From contig JARGFH010000016.1 of assembly GCA_029210695.1 (NCBI GenBank), forward strand, positions 1 through 63,316: a stretch of 63,316 nucleotides of DNA. The letters run 5' to 3'. Positions 1 to 6,772 of this stretch are shown here, piece after piece (positions within the stretch are counted from its first letter, which is position 1; each line of letters begins with the position of its first letter). Origin of the DNA: Acidimicrobiia bacterium (lineage in GTDB: Bacteria > Actinomycetota > Acidimicrobiia > Spongiisociales > JAHEDJ01). The notes beneath the pieces were generated by a model that was not told the DNA's origin, did no database searches, and was given only the letters and a program-made list of their open reading frames with translations. Position numbers and translations under genes: made by a program.

Positions 1-97
1 CCACGGACCCCGACTCCAACCGCCAGGGTCACTATGTCAGGCCACCCCTCTTACACAGAGGATCTGACACGCCCGGACGGTCCTCAACGCAGTCACC

Positions 98-742
98 TTG
101 CTCGTCGAGGTGGCCTGGCCAATCATGTCGATCCCCCAAGCAATGAGTGTCGACAACGCCTTCGCTCGGACAACACATCCCAACAATCCCTGGACGCTCT
201 GGACCCGGACCTGTCTGTTCTTTGGGGTCGAAGTCGTCGTGTCACCACCCGGAGAGCTCGGCTGGACCAATCACGTTGAAGGCGACAACAACCTGTGGCA
301 GTCCCGCACCATCAACCGTCACTTCTGTCCCGATATCAACGCCGTCCGTGACATCTCCGACACGGCCTGCGACTGGTTCAACACCAAACGCCCCATCCTC
401 GATCCCAACCTCTGTGGCACTCGCTACCCAGCCGAACACATCGCCAACCACCGAGAGGCGCTGCGATGGCCACCCGACACCATCATCGCCGACCACCTCG
501 ATACCAAAGGCAAACTCCACATCCCCCTCGCAGCCGGGAGAGTCACCTTCCTCCGCCGCGTCGACCGAGAAACCGTCACCATTGCGCGGACCCGCTGGCC
601 TACCCCCGGCCTCCCAAACGGTGCGCTTGTCATCGCCTCAATCACCACCAGCGACAAGACGCTCACACTCCGACATCGCGGAGAAGACCTGGCACGCCTG
701 CCCTACCCGATCAACAAGCTGGAAACGATGTACTGGCGGTAA
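98..742 (+). pseudogene. C-terminal fragment of an integrase-core (DDE) transposase
   Basis: The frame opens after a stop at position 65-67 and reads the second half of a retroviral-integrase-fold transposase. A VDN motif near residue 18 fits the second catalytic Asp. The segment GVEVVVSPPGELGW followed by EGDNNLWQ fits the loop and helix carrying the catalytic Glu in IS481-like actinobacterial transposases. The tail, with its FLRRVD strand, resembles the beta-barrel end of that family. The N-terminal HTH and first Asp are absent, so this is a truncated or frameshifted relic; the missing part may lie outside the window. The apparent TTG start at 98 is unlikely to be a real initiation site. 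Confidence 0.6.
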
Positions 743-800
743 ACCGTCAACGATGTCCTGACGGTTCCCCCCTACTGCCTAGAGCTCATTGCCTAAGGCA

Positions 801-955
801 CATGGCCACGGCTCACTGCTCGTGTCCGACGGTTCCATGGCCACGGCCTACGGCTCACTGCTCGTGTCCGACGGTTCCATGGCCACGGCCTACGGCTCAC
901 TGCTCGTGTCCGACGGCTCCATGCCTATGGCCCAAGGCTCATTGCCTAAGGCCCA
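801..955. repeat. Tandem repeat, 42-bp unit, about 3 copies plus degenerate ends
   Basis: Units start with CATGGCCACGG. The first (801-835) lacks 7 bases; the next two (836-877 and 878-919) are 42 bp and differ at one base. A degenerate fourth copy runs into CATGCCTATGG and then GCCTAAGGC-type palindromes. The array fills the gap between the transposase relic and the converging nfeD-like gene. No gene is visible in 743-968. Confidence 0.85.
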
Positions 956-968
956 GGGCCACAGCTCG

Positions 969-2246
969 CTACTCACGATTGCTGTACTTGTCTACCTCGA
1001 GAAACAACCCGTCGATGCCGGTCACCACAATCGCATCACCCTCACCGATCCCCGCCTCTCGCCGGGCGGTCGCCTTCCAGCGAGCCCCATCCACCTGGAC
1101 CTCGCCGTCGGGAACGAGCGCACCAGCAGCCACGCCTGAACGCCCGACCATGTGTTCCCGGCCGATGGTCGGAGTTGAGAACCGCGCCCTGGCAACCGTC
1201 GGCATGGCGAACTGATAGAAGAGCCACACGCCGATGACCGCAAAGACAACACCCCATGCATTGGGAACGATTTGAGGAGATCCGTCGGTGAACGTGAATC
1301 CACCGATTAGCTGGAGAGACGCTCCGAGCACGCTCAAGACCCTGAAGCGGCCCCGTTGGTAGTCGACATTGAAGAGCCATGCACCGAGAAGGACCAGCAG
1401 GATCCCCCACCATCGCAGGGGGAGGTTGACCAGGCCGTATCCCGCCATGAGCAAGGAGGCGGCTGCCACACCGGCGGCCACTCCGGGCCCGATCGCATAG
1501 AACTCGAACGCCGCAATCGCCAAACCGGCGATCAGGAAGAAGAAGGCGGCCTCGGGAGCCAATGCCGTCCGAGCAGTCCGAGTCACAACCCCGGGTTGGC
1601 GGAAGCGGACCGGAACCGTGGTCGTGATGGTCTGGCCGTCAACCTCCACTTCACGAACGGTGGAGAGGGAGATCGTCTCTCCTGCAACGACAAAGGTCGC
1701 TCCATCCAGGGCGGCGACTGCCTGGCTATCGGCGGGTGGTGTGGCGTCTATGAGACCCGCAAGCGGGGAACTGACTTCAAACGTGTCTTTGAGACTCTCG
1801 ATGTCCTCGAGTGTGATGCCGGCATGGATCTCCAATCCCCCGCCGGTACCCGCCACCCTCGGACTCAGATAACCGATCTCGGAGCCGAGCGCCGCCAGCC
1901 TGACCGGAGCCGCGAGAAACAACTGAAGAGCACCGCCGTAGGCGCGTGCGGGCGCAGGGCCGACCCACACCGCCACAGGCAGCGGAGGGTTGCGAACCAG
2001 GTCGATGAGGTCATCGATCTCGTCCGAGAGAGCACCGGGGGAATCTATCTGGATGATCACCGCCAGGGCCCCGTCCTCGGCGGACGCTTCTATCTCATCG
2101 ATGACGTAGCCGATTCCCAGCCCGTCCAGTGGTCCCTTGATCTCGATGATGTCTACCGGTGCATCACCTTCCTGAGCAGCTACAGGCATCGCGACGACAA
2201 GCGCGGCAAGCAGAAGCACCGTGGAGGAGAAGCGGCGAAGCATCAC
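969..2246 (-). CDS. NfeD-like membrane protein with ClpP-type protease domain (probably catalytically altered)
   Basis: Full-length NfeD architecture. There is a signal peptide (about residues 1-24), a ClpP/crotonase-fold domain (about 28-215), several hydrophobic helices (about 235-345) and a C-terminal NfeD OB-fold (about 365-425). Family members pair with stomatin-like proteins and cleave or organise membrane proteins. The segment PAPARAYGGAL aligns with the nucleophile region usually read as PSGARAASAG, and the catalytic serine position appears to be Gly here. The protein may therefore be a non-proteolytic scaffold. No stomatin gene is adjacent. The gene runs alone on the minus strand, with a response-regulator-like gene diverging upstream. 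Confidence 0.85.
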   Translation of the reverse strand: MMLRRFSSTVLLLAALVVAMPVAAQEGDAPVDIIEIKGPLDGLGIGYVIDEIEASAEDGALAVIIQIDSPGALSDEIDDLIDLVRNPPLPVAVWVGPAPARAYGGALQLFLAAPVRLAALGSEIGYLSPRVAGTGGGLEIHAGITLEDIESLKDTFEVSSPLAGLIDATPPADSQAVAALDGATFVVAGETISLSTVREVEVDGQTITTTVPVRFRQPGVVTRTARTALAPEAAFFFLIAGLAIAAFEFYAIGPGVAAGVAAASLLMAGYGLVNLPLRWWGILLVLLGAWLFNVDYQRGRFRVLSVLGASLQLIGGFTFTDGSPQIVPNAWGVVFAVIGVWLFYQFAMPTVARARFSTPTIGREHMVGRSGVAAGALVPDGEVQVDGARWKATARREAGIGEGDAIVVTGIDGLFLEVDKYSNRE

Positions 2247-2345
2247 GACATCGTACTCAGAACGTCGAACCTAGGACTCAACCTGACTATGTCTCGCCAA
2301 TCTCCGATGGTGCTGCCTCACCTCGCTCCGGCTAAAGTTCCCGCT

Positions 2346-2726
2346 ATGTCGAAGGTGCTGCTCGTAGCGGATGCACCCTGGGTTCGAAACCAGGTGGCGG
2401 GCGCCCTCAGCGATTCAGGAACCGAATTGCGCGAGGTCACCGATCCGCGTGCTGCGGTCGATGAGGTCATCGACTTCGATCCCGACGTGATCATCATCGA
2501 TATGCAGATCGGGAGCATGGGCGGCATGGCCGTCGCCAGAGCCGTTCGCGATAGTGCGTATGAGACTCATCTCGCCGACGTTCCGCTTGTGCTGCTACTC
2601 GATCGGGCCGCCGACGCGTTCATCGCCAAGCGGGCTTCGGCTCATGCCTGGCTCACGAAGCCCTTAACCGCCCAGGATCTCCGGGCCACTTTGGAGCAGG
2701 TGCAGGGCGCCGGGGCCATCCGCTGA
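2346..2726 (+). CDS. Stand-alone response-regulator receiver domain protein
   Basis: A 126-residue protein consisting only of a CheY-like receiver fold: SKVLLVAD as strand 1, DPDVIIIDMQIGSMGG carrying the expected phospho-accepting Asp (about residue 54), and WLTKPL carrying the conserved Lys near the end. The acidic pair after strand 1 is reduced to a single Asp. There is no output domain. The open frame extends far upstream, but that part lies antisense to the nfeD-like gene, so the ATG at 2346 is taken as the start. The neighbouring CNNM gene follows after 31 bases on the same strand. No histidine kinase is in the window. Confidence 0.75.
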   Translation: MSKVLLVADAPWVRNQVAGALSDSGTELREVTDPRAAVDEVIDFDPDVIIIDMQIGSMGGMAVARAVRDSAYETHLADVPLVLLLDRAADAFIAKRASAHAWLTKPLTAQDLRATLEQVQGAGAIR

Positions 2727-2757
2727 CGGGGTTCCACCCCGGTGCGACGGCACGACC

Positions 2758-4032
2758 ATGATCCCACTGTTGGCCATATTGACCGTGTGTGTCACTGCTT
2801 CCGGTTTTCTCTCCGGTTCGGAGACCGCGCTCATTGCCATCCCGCGCGAGCGGGTGCACCAACTCGAGGACAAGAGTCGGAGTGGCCGGTATCTCGCCTT
2901 GCTTACAAGTGATCCCGAGCGAACGCTCGGCACATTGCTGGTCGCCAACAACTTCGTGAACATCCTCGGTGCTTCGGTCGCCACCGTCATCGCCATCCAG
3001 CTCATTGAAGGTGGTTTCGGCGAAGAGGCGGGATCGGTTTGGGGCCCGTGGGCGTCGACCCTGCTGTTCACAGCCCTCATCCTCATTGTCGGCGAGATTA
3101 CGCCGAAGACCCTGGCTGCACGGTACCCGGATCAATTCTCGCTGGTGGTTGCCCGACCCATCTGGTTTCTCACCCGAGCGATCAGCCCCATTACCCGCGT
3201 GTTCGTGGGTATTGGCAGAGCCATTCTCCGTCTGTTCGGGGCGACGGACCTATGGGTGAGCCCGATCACGGAAGGGGACATCAAGGCAATGGCCAAGCTC
3301 GGAGAAGCGGCCGGGGAAATCGAATCGGCCGAACGAGCCATCATCGATTCCGTCTTCCGTCTCTCGGACCGGCCGGTGCGCGACGCCATGACCCGTCGGG
3401 TCGACATCGTTCCGTTGATTGCGCCCCTCACCAAGGAGAGCATCCGCTCGGCTGTCATCCGGACGGGGCATTCCCGGTATCCCGTCGTTGCAGAGGACGG
3501 GAACCTGGATCACATCCTGGGCATCTTCTACGCCAAGGATCTCCTGCGATCCGCAGACAATCTTCCACCGCCGCGCCTCATCCGCCTGCTCCGGGAGCCG
3601 CACTACGTGCCGGAGAGCACCCCGGTGCTCGATGTGTTCCAGCAGATGCGTCACCATCGGCTGGGTTTCGCCGTCGTGCTCGACGAGCATGGTGGAGTCG
3701 ACGGCATCGTGACCATCAAGGATCTGGTGGCTGAACTCGTCGGAGAACTCCAGGACGAGTACGACCCGGGTATCCCGGAGGCTGTTCCGATCGGTCACAG
3801 AACGTGGATGGTTGACGGTCGCATGCCTGTGGAAGATCTTGCCGCAGCCATTGCGGAGGAACTGCCCGAAGGCCCCTACGCCACAGTCAGCGGCCTGTTC
3901 CTCTTCTTGTCGGGAGACATCCCGGAGGAGGGGTCGATTGTCGAACACGACGGAACACAATTCGTCGTTGACCGCATGGACAAACTCCGAATCGACCGGA
4001 TTCGCGTGGAGACCGGGTTCGAGCATCCCTGA
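2758..4032 (+). CDS. CNNM/CorC (hemolysin C)-family membrane protein with CBS domains
   Basis: A 424-residue protein with the standard three-part layout. A DUF21/CNNM transmembrane domain covers about residues 1-180 (SGSETAL, GEITPKTLAARYP). A CBS pair covers about 205-330 (RDAMTRRVDIV; VVLDEHGGVDGIVTIKDL). A CorC_HlyC transporter-associated domain covers about 345-420. Members are linked to Mg2+/Co2+ efflux and are often annotated as hemolysins without toxin activity. The length is typical and the motifs are intact. The tRNA-Pro gene follows 28 bases downstream. Confidence 0.9.
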   Translation: MIPLLAILTVCVTASGFLSGSETALIAIPRERVHQLEDKSRSGRYLALLTSDPERTLGTLLVANNFVNILGASVATVIAIQLIEGGFGEEAGSVWGPWASTLLFTALILIVGEITPKTLAARYPDQFSLVVARPIWFLTRAISPITRVFVGIGRAILRLFGATDLWVSPITEGDIKAMAKLGEAAGEIESAERAIIDSVFRLSDRPVRDAMTRRVDIVPLIAPLTKESIRSAVIRTGHSRYPVVAEDGNLDHILGIFYAKDLLRSADNLPPPRLIRLLREPHYVPESTPVLDVFQQMRHHRLGFAVVLDEHGGVDGIVTIKDLVAELVGELQDEYDPGIPEAVPIGHRTWMVDGRMPVEDLAAAIAEELPEGPYATVSGLFLFLSGDIPEEGSIVEHDGTQFVVDRMDKLRIDRIRVETGFEHP

Positions 4033-4060
4033 ACCGAGTATCATGCTGCCCCACACAGAT

Positions 4061-4134
4061 CGGGACGTGGCGCAGCATGGCAGCGCGCAGCGTTCGGGAC
4101 GCTGAGGTCGTGGGTTCAAGTCCCACCGTCCCGA
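4061..4134 (+). tRNA. tRNA-Pro (anticodon CGG)
   Basis: The sequence folds as a cloverleaf. The acceptor stem CGGGACG pairs with CGTCCCG, and the D arm is GCGC/GCGC. The anticodon stem CAGCG/CGCTG encloses the loop TTCGGGA, giving anticodon CGG. The T arm contains GGGTTCAAGTCCC. The 3' end reads A-CTA, so CCA is not encoded. An integrase remnant just downstream marks it as a likely former attachment site. Confidence 0.95.
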
Positions 4135-4144
4135 CTAGAGAAAC

Positions 4145-4183
4145 ACCAGGTGAAGGCCGCCCGCAAGGGCGGCCTCTGGTTTT
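4145..4183 (+). terminator. Rho-independent terminator after tRNA-Pro
   Basis: The stem GGCCGCCC/GGGCGGCC with a GCAA tetraloop is extended by an outer ACCAG/CTGGT pairing and followed by TTTT. It could also serve the converging integrase gene. Confidence 0.85.
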
Positions 4184-4208
4184 GGATGTCGTTTCCATCG
4201 CGCGTCAG

Positions 4209-4220
4209 AGGAGGCCTCGT
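4209..4220. repeat. Target-site duplication, left copy
   Basis: AGGAGGCCTCGT, identical to the copy at the other end of the IS. It lies in the last codons of the interrupted integrase gene. Confidence 0.9.
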
Positions 4221-5228
4221 TGTGTGCAACTGACGGTGACGGGTTACATCGGTGGGCTCCTGCGTCTTCTGTCGTAGTCGTTCGTATGGGGTTTGGCCGT
4301 CGAGGCCGCCGTGGGGTCGGTTGAAGTTGTAGAAGTCCTCCCACTCTTGCAGCTTGTCGTTGAAGAGGGCGGTGTCGTCGATGACCATTCCGTCGAGCAT
4401 CCGGTAGAACTCTTCTTCGTCGATCCGATGCGACCTCTCGACCTTGCCGTTGAGACGGGGTGTGGCTGGTTTGATGTAGACGTGTCTGATGCCTCGGTCC
4501 AAGACGTGGTAGTGGAATTGGGTGCCGAACTCTCCACCGTTGTCGGTTTGGATCACGTCCACCCGGAAGGGCAGTTTGGCCAGCAGGTAGTCGAGGAACT
4601 GGATGGCCGTTTTCTGGTTGCAGCGGGGGTAGACCCTGAGCACTCGCAGTCGGGTGCAGTCGTCGATAGCGGTGAACTGATAGAAGCGTTTCCCGGCTCC
4701 TCCCACCGGGGTGATGAACTTGACGTCGACCTGGACGGCGTGCCCCGGCTTGGGTTTCTCATAGCGCTTCCAGCGTTTCTGATAGGTCTTGTGCTTCTGG
4801 GAGGCCGGCAGCCGGTTCAGCTCAAGACGCTGCAAGATCCGCCACACCCCCGACTTGGAGACTTCGATGTCGTGGTGGCGCTTCAGATACATGGAGATCT
4901 TCCCTGGTCCGAAGTGGTAGTTCTGTCTCAGGTAGATGATCTTGCCCACCACCTCAGCGGAGGTGGCATTAGGACTGTGGTGGGGACGATGGGACTTGTT
5001 ACGGAGCCCTCGAGCCCTTTCTCCTCGTACCTGCGCAGCCACCGGTAGAAGGTTTGGCGGGTAATCCCGTAATACCGGCAGGTCTGGGCCACGTTGCCGG
5101 TCACTTCCTCAGCATGTTGGATGATCGCCAAACGATGATTCACCAGTCGCTGTTGTTCCCTCTCAGTCATCGGTTCTCCTCGTCTAGTTGGAGAACCCTA
5201 CGTGTAACCAATCTCCGTCAGTTCGACA
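4221..5228 (-). mobile_element. IS481-like insertion sequence, 1008 bp
   Basis: The ends match as imperfect terminal inverted repeats. The left end is TGTGTGCAACTGACGG followed by a GGTTACA block; the right end, reverse-complemented, is TGTCGAACTGACGGAG with the same GGTTACA block. Both begin TGT, as IS481 elements do. Identical 12-bp direct repeats lie directly outside both ends. One transposase gene fills the element. Its clean ends indicate a fairly recent insertion. Confidence 0.9.
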
Positions 5229-5240
5229 AGGAGGCCTCGT
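5229..5240. repeat. Target-site duplication, right copy
   Basis: AGGAGGCCTCGT, the second identical 12-bp copy. Removing the IS and one copy restores an integrase ending ...RGRGLL followed by TGA. Confidence 0.9.
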
Positions 5241-5527
5241 CCGCGATCCTGGTCCCGGCGGGGAAGAAATCGGTCGCCGAGACGGTCGGCGGCTTGCCGG
5301 TCGGCTTCGGTGGTGGCCTGGGCGTAGATGCCCAAGGTGAGCCGGGGGTCGGTGTGACCGAGGCGAGTCTGTGCCGTCTTGATATCGACGCCTTCGAGGA
5401 CGAGTCCGGCGGCGAACCGCCCAGGCAGCCGGCGGGGAAGCCTATTGGGAGGCAGGTCGGCCATCGGGGACGGTGGTTCGAGTGGTGCTGCCGGTGGCCG
5501 GCGGTGGCCGCCCCCTGGTCCGCTCAC
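5229..5527 (-). pseudogene. C-terminal remnant of a tyrosine recombinase (integrase)
   Basis: The segment GVDIKTAQTRLGHTDPRLTLGIYAQAT is the conserved end of phage and island integrases. It includes the LGH box and a Tyr in the nucleophile position (GIYAQ). The N-terminal DNA-binding domain and the upstream Arg and His boxes are not readable, and the preceding sequence is Pro/Arg-rich and out of register. The IS481-like element interrupts it one codon before its original TGA. Its position, converging on tRNA-Pro, is typical of integrases that use a tRNA 3' end as the attachment site. It is therefore read as the scar of a lost or decayed island. Confidence 0.75.
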
Positions 5528-5552
5528 CTGATCGCTTTCGGCTCTTCGACAA

Positions 5553-6410
5553 TCAGCCCAGAGCCGCCCGCAGTTCGGTTGAATCCATCACACCTTCAAA
5601 TCGATGGGTGACGACCCCTCTGCCGTCGACGACGAAGACCCATGGCTCCGACGGAAGATTCCATCCCGATGAGGTAACAGCCGGAGCCAGGTGCGCACCA
5701 TCGGGAACGAAGTCGGGATCCGTGAACCCCGTGTAGATCTCCACGTGCACGAAGTTGACGTTGGGGTAGCCAGCGGCGACCTCCTTGGTCTGTTCGAGCA
5801 CCGGACCGCACGTTGCCGTGCGGCAGAAGGCAGGGGTGCTGAACACCACTACGGTGGGCGTCCCCGACCGAACAGCTTCGTCTAGAGACATCCGGTAGAA
5901 ACGTGGATCGGGTTCTGGATCGGTGGTGATGGCGTCGAGGCTTTGGTCCTCCCCGGTCGGTGTTGACACCAGCGGGGCCAAATCGCCAACGTTGGGAGCG
6001 ATGGTCTCTTCATACACGACCACGGTGCTCGGTGCGAGGGGGCGGCCGGCTTCGGGCACAACCGTCACGTTCCAGGGGCCAGGTCGACTGAAGTCGAAAT
6101 CGGCTCGATACAGACCAAAGGCGTCCTCGATGATCCAGGTGAAGACGCCGGTGGTGCGCTGTCGCAACTCGGGCTGATCGGCCGGGGCAACCTCGATGGC
6201 GATGATGTCCTGCGGCGAGCCAAGGCGACCACCGTCGCTTTCCGCCACCGCGACGTTCAAACGGGACGGCCCGACGGCGACGTCCGTACTCGCGATGATG
6301 GAGATGGCTCCATCCGGGAAGCCGCCGGTGTCAGGGCTCGGCTGCTCATTGAGGCCGCCACATGCCGACGCCACCACCACCAGTGTTGCGACGATTGCGA
6401 TGCGTCTCAT
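5553..6410 (-). CDS. Lipoprotein with thioredoxin-like C-terminal domain
   Basis: A 285-residue exported lipoprotein with signal peptide and lipobox VVASAC at residues 12-17. Residues 30-170 form a beta-rich domain with a DFDFSRPGPWNVTV segment. Residues 185-285 resemble a thioredoxin/SCO-like fold with a CRTATCGP motif, a CxxxxC redox pair where SCO proteins have CxxxC. The start ATG overlaps the stop of the preceding lipoprotein gene (ATGA), so the two are translationally coupled. Context with cupredoxins and a thioredoxin suggests extracytoplasmic copper or thiol redox work; the substrate is unknown. Confidence 0.75.
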   Translation of the reverse strand: MRRIAIVATLVVVASACGGLNEQPSPDTGGFPDGAISIIASTDVAVGPSRLNVAVAESDGGRLGSPQDIIAIEVAPADQPELRQRTTGVFTWIIEDAFGLYRADFDFSRPGPWNVTVVPEAGRPLAPSTVVVYEETIAPNVGDLAPLVSTPTGEDQSLDAITTDPEPDPRFYRMSLDEAVRSGTPTVVVFSTPAFCRTATCGPVLEQTKEVAAGYPNVNFVHVEIYTGFTDPDFVPDGAHLAPAVTSSGWNLPSEPWVFVVDGRGVVTHRFEGVMDSTELRAALG

Positions 6411-6772
6411 TCGGAATCCACCACTTCTGTGGCGATCAGCAGGTCGCCTTCTTGGTGGAACTCGACTCGCACTGGTGCTCCGCTGACCAGGTGATCCCGG
6501 ATGTGCGAGAGGGGGCCACCCTCGAAGAGGAGGCCCGGTTGGGGGGTCAGTTCGAGAGTCGAGCCGTCGGCTAGCAGGATCGAGAAGCTGCCGACATCGA
6601 CGAGACCGCCGTCGACGACCACCACTACGCCGGTTTCGTGCTGACTCGAGTGCGGGTCGGTCCCGGCGGGCGAGTCCGCCGGATCAGGTGTCTCCGTCCC
6701 GCCGACCGCCGAGCATCCTGCCAGAAGGCCCAGGGCTAGAAGGAGAAGTCCGCGCGCAGCCCGCAACCTCAT
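6407..6772 (-). CDS. Small lipoprotein
   Basis: A 121-residue protein with a signal peptide and lipobox LLAGC (Cys 20). A Ser/Pro/Asp-rich linker follows, then a compact beta-rich region (VVVDGGLVDVGSFSILLADG) that could form a small barrel. No family is recognised. The gene overlaps its neighbours on both sides by ATGA, so it is the middle gene of a coupled three-gene unit between the cupredoxin protein and the thioredoxin-like lipoprotein. Confidence 0.7.
   Translation of the reverse strand: MRLRAARGLLLLALGLLAGCSAVGGTETPDPADSPAGTDPHSSQHETGVVVVVDGGLVDVGSFSILLADGSTLELTPQPGLLFEGGPLSHIRDHLVSGAPVRVEFHQEGDLLIATEVVDSE

Larger units (their letters stand above)
4116..5170 (-). pseudogene. IS481-like transposase, frameshifted
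   Basis: The first 55 codons (from ATG at 5170) give a helix-turn-helix of the type CRYYGITRQTFYRWLRRYEEKG. The integrase core lies in another frame, with DVKFITP, TDNGGEF and NGKVERSHRIDEEEF as the DDE residues and the family ending FNRPHGGLDGQTPYERL. Joining EKGLE to GLRNKSHRPHH needs a -1 shift around 4998-5010. No classical slippery heptamer is in the right phase there, so decay or a sequence error is more likely than programmed shifting. The core frame has no stop inside the element and runs out through its left end to a stop at 4116, inside tRNA-Pro sequence. Confidence 0.85.

Noticed and set aside
801-955. CRISPR-like array
   Set aside because: The repeats are directly adjacent with no unique spacers, and no cas gene is present; it is a plain tandem repeat.
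1356-2345. Long plus-strand open frame in front of the receiver-domain gene
   Set aside because: It is antisense to the NfeD-like gene; the receiver fold begins at 2346.
4990-5015. Programmed -1 frameshift in the IS481-like transposase
   Set aside because: No slippery heptamer in the correct phase and no obvious downstream stem-loop; IS481 elements normally use one frame, so decay or error is simpler.
5130-5145. Extra LacI-type site (CCAAACGATGATT)
   Set aside because: It lies inside the IS transposase gene and the right half does not match the motif.
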